In this document: positions 5,407 to 8,435 of the stretch, in pieces
Numbering within the stretch: position 1 is the stretch's first letter
How the letters are laid out: each line of letters opens with the position of its first letter
DNA from: Tannerellaceae bacterium
GTDB lineage: Bacteria; Bacteroidota; Bacteroidia; Bacteroidales; Tannerellaceae
Length of the DNA stretch: 8,435 nt
Assembly: GCA_020860805.1 (NCBI GenBank)
Contig: JAJBTP010000129.1
Location: 1-8,435 of the forward strand
Direction of reading: 5' to 3'
The notes under the pieces: generated by a model
The model's input: the letters and a program-made list of their open reading frames with translations, nothing else
What the model was told of the DNA's origin: nothing
Databases searched by the model: none
Program-made: the position numbers and the translations under genes

Positions 5407-5862
5407 CTAAAAAAAGAAAAGAATCCCAGTCTTTATTTTTATAGCTAAACCTACTAAAGACTCAAAACCTTCTTCAATAGATACTTGTGCACCCTGTTTT
5501 ACCAGATAAGCCATCATTTCTTTGTTTCCTTTTTCTACAGCATAATGCAAAGGAGAAGCATAATAAAGACCTGCATCATTTACACCTATACCAGTATGTA
5601 GTAAAAATTTCACCAGGTCTTTTTGTTGAGTATCTATAGCAGCCATCAGACAACGTTCTGCTTCCCGGTTAATGACTTCCGGATGATTTTTAAATAATTT
5701 CTTTAGCAGTCCGAATTCCCCATTTCTAACCAAAATGACAGGTGAAGGTATATCTTCCGGATTAACATATAAATATGTCTCCTCTTCTTTTTCTACACAT
5801 CCGGTTAAACAAAACAGGAAAAATAAACTTAACAAACGTACGCCAATTTTATTTTTTAGCAT
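5407..5862 (-). CDS. Ankyrin-repeat lipoprotein, N-terminal segment up to the first frameshift
   Basis: 151 codons. I choose the ATG at 5862, not the in-frame ATG at 5925, because it gives a classical lipoprotein signal: basic MLKNKIGVR, hydrophobic LLSLFFLF, lipobox LTG-Cys22. The earlier ATG would place a KKKK-containing stretch inside the upstream gene. The mature start CVEKEEETYLY is acidic and contains K-E-E, resembling the lipoprotein surface-export signal described in Bacteroidetes, so the product would be membrane-anchored and possibly on the cell surface. Ankyrin units follow from about residue 40: RNGEFGLLKKLFKNHPEVIN, KDLVKFLLHTGIGVN, and SPLHYAVEKGNKEMMAYLV. The last ~10 residues (IKTGILFFF) are out-of-frame read-through after the A5 tract. 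The start overlaps the end of the upstream ankyrin gene by 14 nt, suggesting co-transcription and coupled translation. Confidence 0.7.
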   Translation of the reverse strand: MLKNKIGVRLLSLFFLFCLTGCVEKEEETYLYVNPEDIPSPVILVRNGEFGLLKKLFKNHPEVINREAERCLMAAIDTQQKDLVKFLLHTGIGVNDAGLYYASPLHYAVEKGNKEMMAYLVKQGAQVSIEEGFESLVGLAIKIKTGILFFF

Positions 5863-8435
5863 ATCTGTTAAGTAAATGAAGTATATCTTCTTTTTCTTCT
5901 GCATATGTAAAGGCATCATTACCATCCAGATTTTTTATATAAGGATCTGCTCCATATTCTAATAAACATTCTATTAAACGGAGTGAACAACTATAACGAA
6001 TGGATTTTATTAAAGGAGTATCTCCACACCAATCCCGTAGATTTACTTCAATCCCTCTCTTGAGTAAAGCGGTAACTGACTCCGGCTGATCACTTTTAAC
6101 AGCCCTAAATAATGCCGGTTCCTTTTCCCATCCTACCGGATAATCGAGAGACAGTCCCAATGCTAATAAATCATCCAATAAACAAGTATCCAATGGAATA
6201 CTGGTTATCAAATCATTGTATATTCGACCTAATCCATCCGGAGTAATGTATTCTGCATAGCCTGCTTCTCTTAGAAAAAGAAAAGTTTCCGTATCTCCTA
6301 TTTTATCAAAAACAGAATTCTTTTTTCCATCATCCGGTTTTGCACCGGCTTCTATCAATAACCTCACAACAGAAGTCTTTCTTTGTTGGATTGCTAATGA
6401 CAAAGGAGTTGCTCCATCCTCAGCACAAAAGTTTACATCTACTCCCTTTTCCAACAAAAGCTGAATTACATTTTCATACTTATTTTCAATAGCCTGCATC
6501 AAAGGCGTATAGCCTTTTTTATTTAACCGGTGAATATCCGCACCGGCTTCTATTAATTCTATGGCCAGTAAAGAATAATCCTGTGAAGGATACCAGCCGT
6601 TATGATTCTCCTGTACGCATATGGAACCACGAAACACTCTGTTACAACGGGGTTCTCCCAGGGTATATTCCAGTGCCGTCTCTCCATTTTCGTCCTCTGC
6701 ATGGATATCCGCACCGGCTTTTATCAATTGGCGGATTACTTTGGGTGATACTTTTTTAGTATAAGAATAGGTTTCATATCCCATCCAGGCATTTTCATGC
6801 AAAGGAGTCCGTTTACCCACCTTATCCTCCTGTACAGATGTATCATACCCGTTTACATCCGCTCCTTTACGTATAAAATAATCCACCATCTCAGCATCCC
6901 CAAAACTGGCTGCTACTCGTAGTGCTTTATCCAGATATTCCTGTGGCAAACAAATAGGTATGCCATACTTTTTAAATGTTTTCAAAACAGCTATGTCTAT
7001 TAACTCCTCTTCATAAACCAACGGAACAGTCACATCAATACCATGCAGGAGCAGGTATTCGGCTATATCCGTGTCTCTTACCCACCATAATGCATTCAGT
7101 CCTTTTCTATCTTTTACATTTATATCTACCCCAGCCCTAAGAAAAAGAATAGCTGACGCCAAATCATTATTTCTCAGACAACGCAAAAATGCAGCCGGAT
7201 AATAGCCTGCATAGCTATTTTGTTTTATCAGGAACTCCAATATAGGTACCGGATCATCATTTTCCGAACCACCACACCAGTTTACAAAATAAAAAATAGG
7301 GTTTGCAAAATAAGCAGGAACCTCTTCCTGTTGTTGCATTAACTGTTCTGCAACATGAAAAGAATAAATTTCAAGCGGATAAAAATAAGAAGGATAAGGA
7401 AAGGAATTTCTATCGGCAAAAGAAAATCCTTGTTCCAGAAAATAATCAAAGGTTGGGTCATTACTGTACCGGATAGCCCACTCTATTACTTCCCCATCAT
7501 TTATAAGTTCCGGCTTCGCACCGTTTTCAATCAGATAGTTGAATATGGATTGATTCTTTTCTTCCTCTTCTTCTTCCCATGCTTTATTTGAAGCAACAAT
7601 TTCCAAAGGAAGTCTTTCCGAAAACCGGCCCTGAATTTTTTCGTTGACGTCCAACCGGATTGTTTCTATCAAATATTGAATCATCTCCGGGTTATTCATC
7701 CGTAAAGCCGTTTCCCATATATCTTTCCATCCGGCAGGTTCAGGAACCTGTATGGTATCCTGTAAAAATTCAAACATCTCCCAGTCATCCGACCTGACAG
7801 CAGCCAGTAAAAGAGATGGTTCTTCCTGTATAACAGCATCCTGTTGCAACAAATAACATACTAAATCTTTATTTCCACTCCAGGCAGCCAGCCAAAGCGG
7901 CGTATACTGATTCGTGGTTGGATCATTTATTCCGGTTGCACCGTTTTTCAATAATAACTCAACCATCTCTTTATTACCATTTCGGGCAGCATGGTGTAAA
8001 GGAGTATATTCTTCACGGTTTTTGAGATTTACATCAGCCCCTTTACCTAACAAAAAGCGGACGGCGGCTATATCATCCTGATTCGCGGCTATACCCAGAG
8101 GTGTATCCTGATTTTCACCTTCCATCGATTGGTTTATGTTAGCACCCTTCTTTAAAAACAAAGCCATCAGTTCTATATCCCGGGCTTCTGCCGCGCAGTG
8201 TAAAGCCGGCATGAACCCGGCATTAACATCCGCCCCTTTTTTTAATAAAAAACGAACAGCAGCCCTATCTGCATATTTTACAGCATATCCCAGTGGGGTA
8301 AGATAAACGTTATTATCTTTTTCTTTCCCGTTTACATCAGCACCGTGCCTGACCAGAAGTTCCACTATTTTTTGGTTTCCACTTTCCAAAGCCGTATGTA
8401 AGGGAGGCCCCCCCTGCTCCCCCCCCATCCAGGGG
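5849..8435 (-). CDS. Large ankyrin-repeat protein, 5' end outside the window
   Basis: At least 859 uninterrupted codons, open to the right edge. The ATG at 8428 sits inside an ankyrin repeat and is not the native start; alignment to the downstream copy predicts about 100 further N-terminal residues, including a lipoprotein signal, within ~300 bp beyond the edge. By eye there are about 16-18 ankyrin units on the TPLHxAxxxGxxxxVxxLLxxGADVN pattern, for example TPLHHAARNGNKEMVELLL, TPLWLAAWSGNKDLVCYLL, AEMVDYFIRKGADVNGY and TPLMQAIENKYENVIQLLL. Degenerate units and a less ankyrin-like central stretch (~300-390, with YFLEQGF and a Tyr/Phe-rich segment) separate two repeat blocks. A Glu-6 run (WEEEEEEKN) is encoded near 7559-7580. 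No enzymatic domain is visible. Ankyrin arrays mediate protein-protein contacts; partner and role are unknown. It probably forms an operon with the paralogue downstream. Typical of the family are YTPL openings with GADVN/GADIH endings. Confidence 0.88.
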   Translation of the reverse strand, partial: PWMGGEQGGPPLHTALESGNQKIVELLVRHGADVNGKEKDNNVYLTPLGYAVKYADRAAVRFLLKKGADVNAGFMPALHCAAEARDIELMALFLKKGANINQSMEGENQDTPLGIAANQDDIAAVRFLLGKGADVNLKNREEYTPLHHAARNGNKEMVELLLKNGATGINDPTTNQYTPLWLAAWSGNKDLVCYLLQQDAVIQEEPSLLLAAVRSDDWEMFEFLQDTIQVPEPAGWKDIWETALRMNNPEMIQYLIETIRLDVNEKIQGRFSERLPLEIVASNKAWEEEEEEKNQSIFNYLIENGAKPELINDGEVIEWAIRYSNDPTFDYFLEQGFSFADRNSFPYPSYFYPLEIYSFHVAEQLMQQQEEVPAYFANPIFYFVNWCGGSENDDPVPILEFLIKQNSYAGYYPAAFLRCLRNNDLASAILFLRAGVDINVKDRKGLNALWWVRDTDIAEYLLLHGIDVTVPLVYEEELIDIAVLKTFKKYGIPICLPQEYLDKALRVAASFGDAEMVDYFIRKGADVNGYDTSVQEDKVGKRTPLHENAWMGYETYSYTKKVSPKVIRQLIKAGADIHAEDENGETALEYTLGEPRCNRVFRGSICVQENHNGWYPSQDYSLLAIELIEAGADIHRLNKKGYTPLMQAIENKYENVIQLLLEKGVDVNFCAEDGATPLSLAIQQRKTSVVRLLIEAGAKPDDGKKNSVFDKIGDTETFLFLREAGYAEYITPDGLGRIYNDLITSIPLDTCLLDDLLALGLSLDYPVGWEKEPALFRAVKSDQPESVTALLKRGIEVNLRDWCGDTPLIKSIRYSCSLRLIECLLEYGADPYIKNLDGNDAFTYAEEKEDILHLLNRYAKK

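Larger units (their letters stand above)
3488..5862 (-). pseudogene. Frameshifted ankyrin-repeat lipoprotein gene (downstream paralogue)
   Basis: From the lipoprotein start at 5862 to the TAG at 3488 this is one gene broken by three frame changes; restored it would encode about 790 residues. Alignment by eye with the upstream paralogue runs collinearly through all three breaks. Break 1 lies at the A5 tract 5436-5440 (minus strand), where GLAIK must join NKDWDSFLFLVRKGANI. Break 2 is at 4617-4622, where LEWLQGQCN must join ETFDYFWQKGF. Break 3 is near the GGG at 4402-4404, where YAGTDA must join DPVDDFAPVLEFLI. Breaks 2 and 3 compensate each other. Homology to the paralogue stops at the final RLLEK, losing about 160 residues. 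The intact paralogue has no comparable lesions over 2.6 kb, which argues for true decay rather than random sequencing error, though homopolymer error cannot be excluded for break 1. The individual open segments are listed separately. Confidence 0.75.

Noticed and set aside
5863..5925. Upstream ATG at 5925 as the start of the ankyrin lipoprotein
   Set aside because: It would add 21 residues containing KKKK before the signal peptide and increase overlap with the upstream gene; the ATG at 5862 gives a textbook lipoprotein signal.
7355..7591. Plus-strand open frame of 78 codons antisense to the large ankyrin gene
   Set aside because: Its Lys/Arg/Ile and Phe runs come from the complement of Glu-rich and Phe/Tyr-rich ankyrin codons; no start context or homology.
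3488..8435. CRISPR array or simple tandem DNA repeat suggested by the regular ~99-bp period
   Set aside because: The periodicity comes from the 33-residue ankyrin unit; the DNA repeats are too diverged and there are no constant repeats with unique spacers.

Overview
The window reads as a chromosomal accessory region of a Bacteroidota bacterium, most likely a Bacteroidales member. Four things point there: an HU-HIG-type histone-like DNA-binding protein, a fragment of a CcrA/CfiA-like subclass B1 metallo-beta-lactamase, matches to the Bacteroidetes -7 promoter box TAnnTTTG, and AT-rich starts with almost no Shine-Dalgarno sequences. Genus cannot be fixed from sequence alone.

Left part (1-2434): a plus-strand gene for a 334-aa protein with an N-terminal Xre-like helix-turn-helix and a large C-terminal region I cannot name. 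It converges, across a hairpin, on a minus-strand MaoC/NodN-like hydratase gene. Upstream of that is a minus-strand gene for a 201-aa HU-like/winged-helix DNA-binding protein.

Middle (2435-3500): a 429-bp divergent intergenic region with a nearly perfect 27-bp palindrome, related half-sites and hairpins lies between the HU-like gene and a small two-helix membrane protein gene. The membrane protein gene runs head-on, with a 5-bp gap, into the C-terminal half of a B1 metallo-beta-lactamase. That remnant has no start and lacks the HxHxD half of the active site.

Right part (3488-8435): two tandem minus-strand paralogous ankyrin-repeat genes. The upstream copy is intact over at least 859 codons and runs off the right edge. 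The downstream copy begins 14 nt inside the end of the first and has a clear lipoprotein signal with a possible surface-export signature (CVEKEEE). It carries three reading-frame breaks and lacks about 160 C-terminal residues found in its paralogue. It ends where the lactamase remnant begins, so one deletion may have removed the ankyrin 3' end together with the lactamase 5' half.

I see no RNA genes, CRISPR array, transposase or complete mobile element. The most noteworthy content is the decaying ankyrin-lipoprotein family, the gutted lactamase and the operator-like region before the HU-like gene. No known defence or secretion system can be assigned to the ankyrin genes from this window.
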